Under the pieces are notes generated by a model. That model was not told the origin of the DNA. It did no database searches and saw nothing but the letters and a program-made list of their open reading frames with translations. A stretch of 64,000 nucleotides of DNA from the NCBI GenBank assembly GCA_947259925.1, contig CAMYOG010000034.1, positions 1 to 64,000 of the forward strand. Direction: 5' to 3'. This stretch comes from Thermoanaerobaculia bacterium. GTDB taxonomy: Bacteria; Acidobacteriota; Thermoanaerobaculia; Multivoradales; JAHEKO01. Position numbers and translations under genes: made by a program. Position 1 is the first letter of the stretch; every line of letters begins with the position of its first letter. Shown one piece after another: positions 26,232 to 34,949 of this stretch.

Positions 26232-26447
26232 TCAGGGGAACTCGTCGCGAGGTGTCGACTCGAGCCCCTTGGGTCGCTCGAGTTCGCCGACCCAGCCACC
26301 AACGACTTCCTCGAAGAAGCTGTCGTCCCATTCGTCTGAGATCTCGTGCTGGACGAGCTCCGCGAGGTAACGCGAGACGCTCACGCCCTTTTCCTGCGCT
26401 CGCCTTCGGACCGTCTCGGCCAGGGCTTCGGGGACGTAGAGATGCAT
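26232..26447 (-). CDS. VapB-type antitoxin
   Basis: 71 aa if it starts at MHLYVPEALAETVRRRA, which matches the usual family beginning; an upstream ATG at 26504 would add 19 residues. GVSVSRYLAELV is a ribbon-helix-helix-type DNA-binding core, and the acidic tail (DEWDDSFFEEVVGGW) is suited to filling the toxin active site. It is transcribed ahead of the VapC gene with a 6-nt gap. A TAGAAT -10-like box lies 16 nt before the chosen ATG. Confidence 0.82.
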   Translation of the reverse strand: MHLYVPEALAETVRRRAQEKGVSVSRYLAELVQHEISDEWDDSFFEEVVGGWVGELERPKGLESTPRDEFP

Positions 26448-26622
26448 CTGAGGCACGAAGGGTATTCTAGCACATATATTCTTGGGTTCTTCTAGATCGT
26501 TCATCGCTTTCCGCAAGGAGTGACGAAGAAGCTGCGCCAGATCTCGCACCGCGCTCCGGATTCCAGCCGGTCGGGCTCGTTATACTCAGAACCAGTTATC
26601 CGATCTCGAAAGGGCGTGGATT

Positions 26623-27750
26623 GTGGCCTGGCTGACGAGGCGTATCCGTCGTTTAGCGATCGCGCTGACGGCGCTGTGTGCATTGGGAGAGCCGTCGGCG
26701 TTTGCGGACACCGACTCTGGCCAGACCCTGAGAGTCCTCACCTTCAACGTCTGGCACGGCCGGCGGCAGCCCGACGAGAACGAGAGCAGGAAGGTCTTCC
26801 CCGGCGAAGACGACGAGCGCAAAGAACGTCGGTTCGCCTGGCAGATCGAGGAGATCCAGCGGCTCGATCCGGACGTTCTGCTGCTGCAGGAGGTCAATCC
26901 GAACCAGCGCGAGGCGCGCAGGTACGCCCGTGCTCTGGGCTACGACGAGATCCACAAGGTCACCAGCTGCGGAGTTCACCTCGGCAAGCTGCTCAAGATC
27001 CCGAAAAACGTCAACGAGGGCCTGGCGATCCTCGCCAAACCCGAGCTCGGGCTGCGCCGGGTCGGGTCGAAGCGCCTGAGCGGCAACGCCAGGTGCACCG
27101 CCACGTTCGGGCTACAGACCAGAGAGTCGCGGTACGTCCTCATGGGGGAGATCCGGGCGGCCGGCCGCAAGCTCCTCGTCGCCAGCACCCATCTGTTTTC
27201 ACCGGCCTTCATGCCACCGGGGTTCCGCGAGGGCCTCGACGCGCTGGTGGAAGCGGGCACGGTCACCGCCGATCATCACACCGAGATCGAGGGAGTGCTG
27301 CAGTCACGTCAAGCCCGGAACGTCCGAGAGATCCGCGATCTCCTGGCCGACCTCGACAAGCGCCGGGGGCGCCTCGGCTCGGACGGCTCACCCGTACCCG
27401 TGGTTCTCGGGGGAGACTTCAACACCGAGCCGGGCACTCCGGGTGTCGCCGTCGTGCTCGACGCGGGATGGTCGTCGGTGACCGAGAGGGACACGCCCAC
27501 GTGGGACCCGGTAGCCAACGAGGTCAACTATCAGATCGGCACCAAGCGCTCCGATCCGTTCGACACCCGCGGCGTCCCCGAGCTGATCGAGCTCCTCGCG
27601 CCTCGCCGGACGATCGCCCGGCAGATCGACCACATCTTCCTGTCGGCCGGCCTCGAGACGGCTTCGGCAGAACGTGCCCTGGACCGGGACCGCGACGGCC
27701 TTTACCCCTCGGATCACTTCGGAGTGCTGGCGACCGTCAAGCTTCCGTGA
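26623..27750 (+). CDS. Secreted endonuclease/exonuclease/phosphatase-fold protein
   Basis: 375 aa from a GTG with a signal peptide (IALTALCALGEPSAFAD). The EEP superfamily motifs occur in order: LRVLTFNVWHG, DVLLLQEVNPNQ, LVASTHLFSP, VVLGGDFNTEPG, and QIDHIF with YPSDHFGVLA at the end. The catalytic Asn, Glu, Asp-Phe-Asn and Asp-His pairs are all present. Members cut DNA, RNA or phosphodiesters such as inositol phosphates and sphingomyelin. Being exported, it probably works on extracellular nucleic acid or phosphoesters. Its stop lies 1 nt from the convergent VapC gene. Confidence 0.9.
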   Translation: MAWLTRRIRRLAIALTALCALGEPSAFADTDSGQTLRVLTFNVWHGRRQPDENESRKVFPGEDDERKERRFAWQIEEIQRLDPDVLLLQEVNPNQREARRYARALGYDEIHKVTSCGVHLGKLLKIPKNVNEGLAILAKPELGLRRVGSKRLSGNARCTATFGLQTRESRYVLMGEIRAAGRKLLVASTHLFSPAFMPPGFREGLDALVEAGTVTADHHTEIEGVLQSRQARNVREIRDLLADLDKRRGRLGSDGSPVPVVLGGDFNTEPGTPGVAVVLDAGWSSVTERDTPTWDPVANEVNYQIGTKRSDPFDTRGVPELIELLAPRRTIARQIDHIFLSAGLETASAERALDRDRDGLYPSDHFGVLATVKLP

Positions 27751-27751
27751 G

Positions 27752-28147
27752 CTAGCTGCCTGGCGTCGCCACCCGAAGCTGCGAGACCTTGGCGAGGGCG
27801 TCGAAGTCGCGGTCCCGGTGTAGCACCGGCAGATCGTTGCGTAGGGCGCAGGCAGCGATTAGACAGTCGGAGCTCGAGCGGACGGTGAGGCCCACGCGCC
27901 GGGCGACGCGGTAGAGGCTTGCTGCCTCGTCGAAGACTCCCAACGAGACGGGAGACTCGACAACCGGCAGGGCAAACATCGCATTGCGCGCAATCCGATA
28001 GGCATGCTCCTTGTCGAAGCCCTGGAGGACTTCTTGAATCACAGTGGGACACGTGACGACCTCGTCCAGATCGAACAGATCCTCGGCGCGCAAGTCCGGG
28101 TCATGGCGGAAGAGCGCAATCCAGATGGAAGTGTCAACCAGAACCAC
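27752..28147 (-). CDS. PIN-domain toxin, VapC family
   Basis: 131 aa from a GTG inside the 3' end of the antitoxin gene (14-nt overlap). VLVDTSIWIALFRHD carries the first Asp, TVIQEVLQGF the Glu, VRSSSDCLIAACAL the third acid, and VLHRDRDFDALA the last Asp. It ends near the stop of the endonuclease-fold gene. A likely ribonuclease toxin of a VapBC module. Confidence 0.92.
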   Translation of the reverse strand: MVLVDTSIWIALFRHDPDLRAEDLFDLDEVVTCPTVIQEVLQGFDKEHAYRIARNAMFALPVVESPVSLGVFDEAASLYRVARRVGLTVRSSSDCLIAACALRNDLPVLHRDRDFDALAKVSQLRVATPGS

Positions 28148-28346
28148 CGCTCGGGTCCCCTCGCATCTCGCCGAGATCTCCTCTCCACTCTCCAGATCCC
28201 GCCAGCTCGAGGATTCGCCCGGCCCGGATGCGACGAACAAAACTCTCGAGTGCACGGTTTACTGTCGCGGAATAGGTCTTCTCGCCGCTGAGCCTCTGTG
28301 CTTCGAGGAGCAGTTCCTCATCGAGCACAAGATTTGTACGTTTCAT
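28134..28346 (-). CDS. VapB-type antitoxin (ribbon-helix-helix)
   Basis: 70 aa starting MKRTNLVLDEELLLEAQRLS, followed by TYSATVNRALESFVRRIRA, the standard short ribbon-helix-helix core of VapB antitoxins, and a Gly/Asp-rich tail. The ATG at 28346 is preceded by a promoter placed so that the message would be leaderless. Longer upstream reading frames carry no antitoxin sequence. It overlaps the toxin gene by 14 nt. Confidence 0.9.
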   Translation of the reverse strand: MKRTNLVLDEELLLEAQRLSGEKTYSATVNRALESFVRRIRAGRILELAGSGEWRGDLGEMRGDPSGGSG

Positions 28347-28352
28347 GTGTAC

Positions 28353-28382
28353 ATAATGCACTGATGTCTTGTTCGCTGTCAA
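28353..28382 (-). promoter_or_regulatory. Leaderless promoter of the VapB-VapC module
   Basis: On the minus strand a perfect TTGACA (28377-28382) and CATTAT (28353-28358) are separated by 18 bp. The -10 box ends 6 nt before the ATG, so the transcript should begin at the start codon. A short TGTACA-containing palindrome (ATGTGTACAT on the plus strand, 28345-28354) overlaps the -10 box and start codon and may be the antitoxin operator. Confidence 0.65.
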
Positions 28383-28434
28383 ATCGCGTCTACCAGGAAG
28401 GAAAGACGGAAGACGACGCGTGTCTCTGACGGCT

Positions 28435-29184
28435 CTAGGGAACCTGATCGACCTGGAGGTTCTCTTCTTCGACCGGCGACAGTTTGCGCGCCGTCCAGGT
28501 ACCGCCGCCGAGGCGCCCGCCGCTGAGGTCGACGGCGGTCCATTCACCTCGGATCTGGCGCGTCGCCGCGTTGTAGGTGCCGTCGAGCACCGAGTCGAAG
28601 CCGTTGGAGTTGTCGATCCGGTCGAGCTCGACCTCGTTGTTCGCCAGCGTCCCGCGTACCGATCCGGTGCGGGCGCCGCTCAGCCGGTAGGTGCCGGTGA
28701 CCAGCGTCCCCTCCACCCGTAGCTCGAGCAGACCGATCTCGCCGGTCGGCTGGAACTCGAGGTTCCAGAAGCCGTCGAGCTGGCTGGGAGGTACCAGGAG
28801 CCGTCCACGCTCGCGCCGGATCTCGGCGTCTAGCTCGACCAGCCGTGCCATGCGGTTGTAGATCTGTTGACGCAAGTCCGATAGCTCGCGCGAGACGGCG
28901 TAGGCTGCTTCCCGCGCGCTATCGACCTCGGCCTCCAACTCGGCCAACTGTTCGAGATTGGGCCGATTCCGCTTGAGCGCCCGGTCGAGGGCGTTGGAGC
29001 TCGATCGCAGGCCCTGCAGAGCCTGGCGCTCGCGCAGCCGGGCCTCTTCGTAGCGCTCCAGCTCACCGTCGAAGAGCCGGTTCTCGATCCGGCGGTTCGC
29101 CTCCAGGACGGCGACAACACTCTGCGCGTTGGCCGCCGTGAGCGAGGCCGCGAAGACGAGGAGGACACAGAGGGGTCGAAACAC
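28435..29184 (-). CDS. Secreted coiled-coil protein of unknown function
   Basis: 249 aa from a GTG at 29184 with a signal peptide (LCVLLVFAASLTAANAQ). Residues 25-130 form a long coiled coil (ELERYEEARLRERQALQGL, LEAEVDSAREAAYAVSREL). The C-terminal 100 residues are beta-rich (FWNLEFQPTGEIGLLELRV, GTLVTGTYRLSGARTGSVRG, LDGTYNAATRQIRGEW) and look like a small lipocalin- or beta-barrel-like module. It is the third gene of the S9 peptidase operon. The longer frame upstream is antisense or out-of-frame shadow. I do not recognise the family. Confidence 0.7.
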   Translation of the reverse strand: MFRPLCVLLVFAASLTAANAQSVVAVLEANRRIENRLFDGELERYEEARLRERQALQGLRSSSNALDRALKRNRPNLEQLAELEAEVDSAREAAYAVSRELSDLRQQIYNRMARLVELDAEIRRERGRLLVPPSQLDGFWNLEFQPTGEIGLLELRVEGTLVTGTYRLSGARTGSVRGTLANNEVELDRIDNSNGFDSVLDGTYNAATRQIRGEWTAVDLSGGRLGGGTWTARKLSPVEEENLQVDQVP

Positions 29185-29228
29185 CGTAGCGATTCTACTC
29201 CGGTGTACGAAGCCGTCGACGTCGGTGT

Positions 29229-29684
29229 CTAGCCGCCAACGAGATGTTCGGCCTCGTCGAGTAGCTCCTGAGCACGCTCGAGCGCCCGCGCCGGGTTGCC
29301 CATCCCGCGGGCCTCGCCGCGCGCGATGCCGTCGAACGAGAGCGACAGATCGCGCAGCTCGGAGACCGCCGCCGCAGCTCGATCGCAGGCGTCGCCCGGA
29401 CACGCGCAGGCGCTCTCGGCCGAGCCGATATCCGAGCTCACCGAGATGAAGGCCGACGTCCACTCCTGCTGGTTGACCGGCGGCTGCGAGAACTGGCGGA
29501 TCGAGTCTGCGAGAGTGGTGCTCGCCTGGCGTGCGAGCTCGACGCAGTGGACCGCCTCGTCGCTCTCGTCGCTCGTCATCTGGTCGCCGGAGCTTCCGAG
29601 CCGCGCCTCCAACCACGGCAAGCCGTGCTTGTACCCCTGGTAGAGGAGAAAGCCGAGCACGACGACGGCTATGAGTCGGGCCAT
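29229..29684 (-). CDS. Small membrane-anchored protein of unknown function
   Basis: 151 aa. The ATG shares one base with the peptidase stop (TGATG). It begins with one membrane helix (LIAVVVLGFLLYQGYKHG), followed by a helical periplasmic domain with four cysteines (VHCVELARQ and ACACPGDACDRA) and Ala-rich helices. Its position suggests a partner or anchor for the S9 peptidase, but there is no functional motif. The longer frame reaching 30026 lies inside the peptidase gene and is a shadow. Confidence 0.65.
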   Translation of the reverse strand: MARLIAVVVLGFLLYQGYKHGLPWLEARLGSSGDQMTSDESDEAVHCVELARQASTTLADSIRQFSQPPVNQQEWTSAFISVSSDIGSAESACACPGDACDRAAAAVSELRDLSLSFDGIARGEARGMGNPARALERAQELLDEAEHLVGG

Positions 29685-31609
29685 CAGGCCGCGTCGCGCT
29701 CCGCTTCCGACGTTACGCCTCGTAGATACTGCTCGAGGAACGCGAGCATGGACGTGTGCGCCTCCTGCCGGTTCTCCTTCTTGGTGAAGCCGTGGCCCTC
29801 GTCCTCGAAGACGATGTATTCCACCGGCACGCCGTTCTCCCTGGCCGCCGCGACGATATCGTCGGACTCGACCTGGATCACTCGCGGGTCGTTGGCGCCC
29901 TGGAGCACCATCAACGGCCTGACGATCTTGTCGGCATGAAATAGCGGCGAGATCCGGGTCAGACGCTCCCGGTCGGTCTCGGGATCGCCGATCTCGTCGA
30001 TCAGGGCGTCCCGGATCGAGCCCCACCAGGGCGGCATGCTTTCGATGGTGCGGATCCAGTTCGAGATGCCGAAGATGTCGACCCCAACGTTGAACTCCTC
30101 CGGCGCCAGGGTCAGAGCGGCCAGCACCATATAGCCGCCGTAGCTGCCGCCGATGATGCCAATCTTGTCGGGATCGACGTAGCCGGTGTCGATCAGCATC
30201 TGTTTCGAGGCGACGCAGTCCCCGAGGTCGGCTTCGCCGTGCCGGCGGTCGTCCATGGCGAAGAAGCTCTTGCCGTAGCCGTTGCTGCCGCGGTTGTTGA
30301 TCGCGTAGACCACGTAGCCGTGGTTGGCGAAGTACTGGAGGGTGTCGAAGTAGCCCATGCGGGATTGACCGCCCGGGCCGCCGTGCACCCAGACCAGGGC
30401 TGGCGCCGGGTTCTCGGCGCTGACACCGTGGGGCTTGTAGAGGATTCCGGGAATCTCTACGCCGTCGTACGACTCGAAGCGCACCACCTCGGCCTCGACC
30501 AGGTCCTCGGCGTTGATGTTGGCCGAAAGCGAGCGGGTCAGCCGCCGCGGCTCACCACCGATCTCCTGGACGTAGAGGTCGCGCGGATTCCGACTGCCGC
30601 TGGCGTAGAAGGCGAGCGCACCCTCGTCACGTGAGACCGAGATCGAGGTGACGTCCGCCGACGGCACCTCGGGCAGCTCGACGCGTTCCATCGTCGCGAT
30701 GTCGTAGAGCCGAACCTCGGTGCGGGCGTCGTTGTTGATGCCCACCACCAGGTACTTGTCGTGCTTCGTCGGGTAACCGTAGCGGACGTCCCAATCGGGC
30801 GTGACGATGGCCTCGCGCTCGCCGCTCTCGAGGTCGTAGTGCGAGAGGTAGGCGAACTCGCTGTCCTCGTCGGTGGTCATGTAGAGCGCGGTGCCGTCCG
30901 GGCTGAACGACTGGAAGCTGTTGGCCTGTTCGCCTTCGTGCTCGGTGATCAGCTCCATCTCGTCAGTCTCGATGTCGTAGAGATAGATATTGGAGTCGGT
31001 CGTGGTGTTGGTCTTCGAGAGGGCGATGAACCGCTTGTCGGGCGAGCGCCCCTGGAAGTTGTAGCCCTGGTCGTTCTGGTAGATCATCTCGCGGCTGTAA
31101 TCGGCCAGCGAGTACTCGTAGACGTCGTAGAAGCGCTGGTCACGCTCGGTCGTGCCGACGTAGAACGACTGATCGTCCCAGGCCCAGCCGAAGAAGAGCC
31201 CCCGATGGCCGTCGCCCGGCGTCAGGTCGGTCACCGTACCGTCGAGCTCCTGAACGTACAGGTGGAAGAGCTCGTTACCCCCCTCGTCCTTCAGGTAGAG
31301 GAATCGCTCGTCCCCGGGGAAGTAGCCGACCGCACGAATCGTGTCGGTCGTCGAGTTGGTCAGGGCGACCGGATCGCTGCCGTCTACCGGTACCGCGTAG
31401 GCGTTGTAGATCCCGGTCTGATCCGAGCTCACCAGGATCTTGCTCTTGTCGGGGGAGAAGGACGCTCCGAAGTAGTTGGTGGTGCCCAGGAAGTCCTCGA
31501 TCGGGTACCGGGTGATCTCCCGGGGCTCCGGTACCGGTTCGGTGGCGCAGGCGCCGAGCAGCAGGCTCGAAACAATCAGAATCGTCGAAGGTCTTGCGGA
31601 CAGTTTCAT
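29684..31609 (-). CDS. S9-family prolyl-oligopeptidase-like lipoprotein
   Basis: 641 aa. The lipobox LLLGAC points to an outer-membrane or periplasmic lipoprotein. Residues 35-360 form a WD40-like propeller (YFGASFSPDKSKILVSSD, QSFSPDGTALYMTTDED). The alpha/beta-hydrolase domain keeps the full triad: Ser in IGIIGGSYGGYMVL, Asp in LQGANDPRV, His in FEDEGHGFTKKE. It probably cleaves short peptides or acyl-peptides in the envelope, feeding peptide uptake. It is the first gene of a three-gene operon. Confidence 0.93.
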   Translation of the reverse strand: MKLSARPSTILIVSSLLLGACATEPVPEPREITRYPIEDFLGTTNYFGASFSPDKSKILVSSDQTGIYNAYAVPVDGSDPVALTNSTTDTIRAVGYFPGDERFLYLKDEGGNELFHLYVQELDGTVTDLTPGDGHRGLFFGWAWDDQSFYVGTTERDQRFYDVYEYSLADYSREMIYQNDQGYNFQGRSPDKRFIALSKTNTTTDSNIYLYDIETDEMELITEHEGEQANSFQSFSPDGTALYMTTDEDSEFAYLSHYDLESGEREAIVTPDWDVRYGYPTKHDKYLVVGINNDARTEVRLYDIATMERVELPEVPSADVTSISVSRDEGALAFYASGSRNPRDLYVQEIGGEPRRLTRSLSANINAEDLVEAEVVRFESYDGVEIPGILYKPHGVSAENPAPALVWVHGGPGGQSRMGYFDTLQYFANHGYVVYAINNRGSNGYGKSFFAMDDRRHGEADLGDCVASKQMLIDTGYVDPDKIGIIGGSYGGYMVLAALTLAPEEFNVGVDIFGISNWIRTIESMPPWWGSIRDALIDEIGDPETDRERLTRISPLFHADKIVRPLMVLQGANDPRVIQVESDDIVAAARENGVPVEYIVFEDEGHGFTKKENRQEAHTSMLAFLEQYLRGVTSEAERDAA

Positions 31610-31966
31610 TTGGAGCTCTCCAGTGGGTCAGCAGTCTCGGTCGCGAAGGCAGAGTATAGACCTGGAAGAGCAATCTCTATTCCAGCTCGAGCCGGCGAAC
31701 ACCCGAGATGCGACAGAGCGACGTGGTGGAGCACTGGAGCGTCGGGTCGCGTAGCCAGCCCGCAATAGTAAGAAAAGCAGTAAGCGACAGTCGTGGCCGG
31801 AAGCGGTACCGTCTGGAGGTTCAACGAGATGCCTGCGGAGGTCACGATGGCGGTTCAAGATCGTGGCGATGCCTCGCCGATCTGATACATGCCATGGGTG
31901 CTGGCAGAAGCAGGAGAAGAGCCAGACCACAACTACGCTCAGGTCTGCTCAGGGAGGAGAGAAGAG
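31610..31966. other. Divergent intergenic region with no supported gene
   Basis: 357 bp between the divergent S9 peptidase and DUF3604 genes. On the minus strand a TATACT -10-like hexamer (31653-31658) lies about 45 nt before the peptidase ATG, with no convincing -35. Near the right end a GGGAGGA ribosome site serves the DUF3604 gene. The small frames inside have no protein-like sequence. I see no repeat or RNA signature. Confidence 0.5.
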
Positions 31967-33886
31967 ATGATGTCGAGAACGGCCCTGGCCTTGATCACCT
32001 TGATCGCCACGATCTGCTCAACCGCGATCGCCCAGCTGCCACCGCCCACGGAGGAGGTGGCGGACGCCTTCCCAGCCCAGAAACACTACTCGCCCTACGC
32101 GGGTCGGGGCTTTCCGACCGAGGTGTACTGGGGCGACACGCACCTCCACACCGGCATGTCGTTGGACGCTGGCGCTTTCGGCTGCCGGTTGGACCCCGAT
32201 GACGCGCATCGCTTCGCGCGTGGTGAGGAGCTGACCTCGACGACCGGGCTGAAGGTGAAGCTGTCGCGGCCGCTCGACTGGCTCGTCGTCGCCGACCACT
32301 CGGACAACATGGGCTTCTTCCCCGCCCTATACTCCGGCGACCCGAAAATGCTCGCCGACCCGACCGGAAGGCGCTGGTACGACATGATCCGGGAGGGCGG
32401 GCAGTCTGGGGTCGCCGCCGCTGTCGAGATCATTCAGTCGCTGACCGGCAACAGCTTCCCCGAGCCCCTTTATCTGGCTCCCGGAACCGAGGGCTACCGT
32501 GCGGCCTGGGAGAAGTTGATGGCCGCGGCCGAGAAGTACAACGACCCCGGCAGCTACACGGCGTTCATCGGCTACGAGTGGACCTCGACCGAGCAAGGCG
32601 CCAACCGGCACCGCGTCGTCATCTACCGCGACGGTGAGGACAAGGCGAGCATGATGGAGCCCTACACCTCGCTACCTCCCTGGGGAAGTCCGGACCCGCG
32701 TGACCTGTGGAAGTGGCTCGAATCCTACGAGGACAAGACCGGCGGACGGATCCTGGCTATCGCGCACAACGGCAACATGTCGAACGGCGTCATGTTCCCG
32801 GTGGTGGATACGTTCACTGGCGAGCCGTTCGACCGCGCCTGGGCGGAGACACGCATCAAATGGGAGCCGCTCTACGAGATCACCCAGATCAAGGGAGACG
32901 GCGAGACCCACCCGTTCCTTTCTCCTGACGACGAGTTCGCCGACTACGAGACGTGGGACCAGGGCAACCTCGACCTCACGGAGCTCAAGACGGACGAGAT
33001 GCTCCAGTACGAGTACGGCCGGTCGGCGCTCGGGATCGGCTTCGAGCTCGAGAAGGAGCTGGGCGTCAACCCATACAAGTTCGGGTTCGTGGGCTCGACC
33101 GACAGCCACACGGGGCTCGCCACCGCCCAGGAGGACAACTTCTTCGGCAAGCACTCCGGCACCGAGCCGAGTGCCGAGCGCGTCGAGCACCCGATGGCCA
33201 AGGTCGGCGATCTCGAGTACGCCGGTTGGTCGATGGCGGGCTCCGGCCTCGCTGCCGTCTGGGCGCGCGAGAACACGCGCGAGGCCCTGTTCGACGCGAT
33301 GACGAACAAGGAGACGTACGCGACGACCGGCTCGCGCATGCTGGTGCGTTTCTTCGGCGGCTGGGATTTCACTCCGGCGGACGCCCAGAAACGCCTGCCG
33401 GCGGCGGTTGGCTACGGCAAGGGGGTGCCCATGGGCGGCGACCTGACCGCTCGTCCGGCCAGTAGGTCCCCTACGTTCCTGGTCGCGGCGCTGCGCGACC
33501 CGCTCTCCGGCAACCTCGACCGCATCCAGATCGTCAAGGTCTGGCTCGACGCGGCCGGCAAGCGGCAGGAGAAGGTCTTCGACGCGGTCTGGTCGGGAGA
33601 CCGGGAGCCCGGCGCCGATGGCAAGTTGCCCCTGGTCGGCAACACCGTGGATGTCGCCAACGCCACCTGGACAAACACGATCGGCGCCCCGGAGCTCATT
33701 ACTGTCTGGACGGATCCCGAGTTCGATCCGAACGTGAGCGCCGCCTACTACGCTCGCGTGCTCGAGATCCCCACGCCGCGCTGGACCGCTTACGAGGCCA
33801 GGCGCTTCGGGATCACGATGGACTCGGAGATTCCTATGGTGACAGTCGAGCGGGCGTACACCTCGCCGATCTGGTATACGCCGTAG
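31967..33886 (+). CDS. DUF3604 protein, PHP-like metal hydrolase candidate
   Basis: 639 aa; the ATG at 31967 follows GGGAGGAGA and starts a signal peptide (LITLIATICSTAIAQ). The family's metal-site blocks are present: VYWGDTHLHTGMSLDAG, DWLVVADHSDNMGF, LAIAHNGNMSNG, and GFVGSTDSHTGL. The His/Asp pattern resembles PHP-type metallohydrolases. DUF3604 proteins are secreted and have no established substrate. It is monocistronic, divergent from the S9 peptidase. An upstream ATG at 31889 would add a hydrophilic leader and is less likely. Confidence 0.9.
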   Translation: MMSRTALALITLIATICSTAIAQLPPPTEEVADAFPAQKHYSPYAGRGFPTEVYWGDTHLHTGMSLDAGAFGCRLDPDDAHRFARGEELTSTTGLKVKLSRPLDWLVVADHSDNMGFFPALYSGDPKMLADPTGRRWYDMIREGGQSGVAAAVEIIQSLTGNSFPEPLYLAPGTEGYRAAWEKLMAAAEKYNDPGSYTAFIGYEWTSTEQGANRHRVVIYRDGEDKASMMEPYTSLPPWGSPDPRDLWKWLESYEDKTGGRILAIAHNGNMSNGVMFPVVDTFTGEPFDRAWAETRIKWEPLYEITQIKGDGETHPFLSPDDEFADYETWDQGNLDLTELKTDEMLQYEYGRSALGIGFELEKELGVNPYKFGFVGSTDSHTGLATAQEDNFFGKHSGTEPSAERVEHPMAKVGDLEYAGWSMAGSGLAAVWARENTREALFDAMTNKETYATTGSRMLVRFFGGWDFTPADAQKRLPAAVGYGKGVPMGGDLTARPASRSPTFLVAALRDPLSGNLDRIQIVKVWLDAAGKRQEKVFDAVWSGDREPGADGKLPLVGNTVDVANATWTNTIGAPELITVWTDPEFDPNVSAAYYARVLEIPTPRWTAYEARRFGITMDSEIPMVTVERAYTSPIWYTP

Positions 33887-34009
33887 CGTGGACGCCCTCG
33901 ACGCGCCGCTCTTCGGCGATCTGAGGTTGCCGGTGGAACGGCTTTTCCTCTAGCCTCTCACCGGCTCGCCTCGGCCTAGGATACGTTGGCAGAGCTGCGG
34001 AGAACGCAG

Positions 34010-34939
34010 ATGACAGATCCCGAACCCGAGGTCTCAACCGGAGACGAGCGCCGGTCCTGGCGCACGACGCTGCACCTTCTCGGGTTCGGCGCGCTGCTGG
34101 CACTGATCGTCCTGTTGGTCAAGGGCCCTCCGGTCGACAGCCAGAACCTGGCGCGGATCTCGTTCACCACCGCCGACGTGGCGCAGGTCAGTGCCACATT
34201 CGAGCGCACCTGGAACCGTCCGCCGACGGCGCTCGAGCTCCAGAAGGCCTTCGAGCAATACGTCCGCTCGGAGGTCCTCTACCGCGAGGCGCTCGCGCGC
34301 GGCCTCGATCGCAACGACCCGGTGGTGCGGATGTCCATGGTGCGCAAGATCACCATGCTCGGCACCGCCCAGGCCGAAGCCGCCAAGCCGACGGACGAGG
34401 AGCTCGAGGCCTACTTCGAGCTCCGAGCGGAGCGCTATCGGATCCCGGCGTCGCTCAGCCTGCTGCAGGTCTATCTCAATCCGGACCGGCGGGGCGACGC
34501 TATCGACGGCGATGCCGCGCAGCTGCTCGCGCGCGTGAACAGAGAAGATCCCGGACCCGAAGAGGTGATGGAGCTGGGCGACTCCTCGATGCTGCCGAAC
34601 GTGGTCATGGACGTTTCGGAGGAAGAGGTCGCTCGCAGGTTCGGAGAGGTCTTTCGAGAGACGGTCGTGTCGCTGCCGGTCGGGCAGTGGCAGGGACCGG
34701 TCGAGTCGGGTTTCGGGCTGCACCTGGTGAAGATCATTCGCCGCGAGGACTCGCGGATTCCGGATTGGACCGAGGTTCGAGATCGCGTCACGACCGACCT
34801 GGTATACGAGGGGAGCCAGGCGGCCGAAGACCAGTTCTACGCCGAGGTCCTGCCTCGATACCAGGTGGTCTACGACGAGGGCGTCGAAGCCGCCCTCGAG
34901 AGAGGGGGCGGCTCTGCTCCGGCGACCACCGAAGAGTAG
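34010..34939 (+). CDS. PpiC-type (parvulin-like) peptidyl-prolyl isomerase, membrane-anchored
   Basis: 309 aa. A short cytoplasmic segment is followed by one membrane helix (FGALLALIVLLVKGP), then a SurA/PpiC-like helical domain (ALELQKAFEQYVRSEVLYREA, DRNDPVVRMSMVRKI) and a parvulin-like end (LPVGQWQGPVESGFGLHLVKII). The first start considered was TTG at 33986; the ATG at 34010 has a GGAG site and gives a better N-terminus. It is 10 nt upstream of a polytopic membrane protein, a pairing known for PpiC and HupE-like genes. Role: folding helper or proteins sorted in the periplasm. Confidence 0.8.
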   Translation: MTDPEPEVSTGDERRSWRTTLHLLGFGALLALIVLLVKGPPVDSQNLARISFTTADVAQVSATFERTWNRPPTALELQKAFEQYVRSEVLYREALARGLDRNDPVVRMSMVRKITMLGTAQAEAAKPTDEELEAYFELRAERYRIPASLSLLQVYLNPDRRGDAIDGDAAQLLARVNREDPGPEEVMELGDSSMLPNVVMDVSEEEVARRFGEVFRETVVSLPVGQWQGPVESGFGLHLVKIIRREDSRIPDWTEVRDRVTTDLVYEGSQAAEDQFYAEVLPRYQVVYDEGVEAALERGGGSAPATTEE

Positions 34940-34949
34940 CGGCAAGACC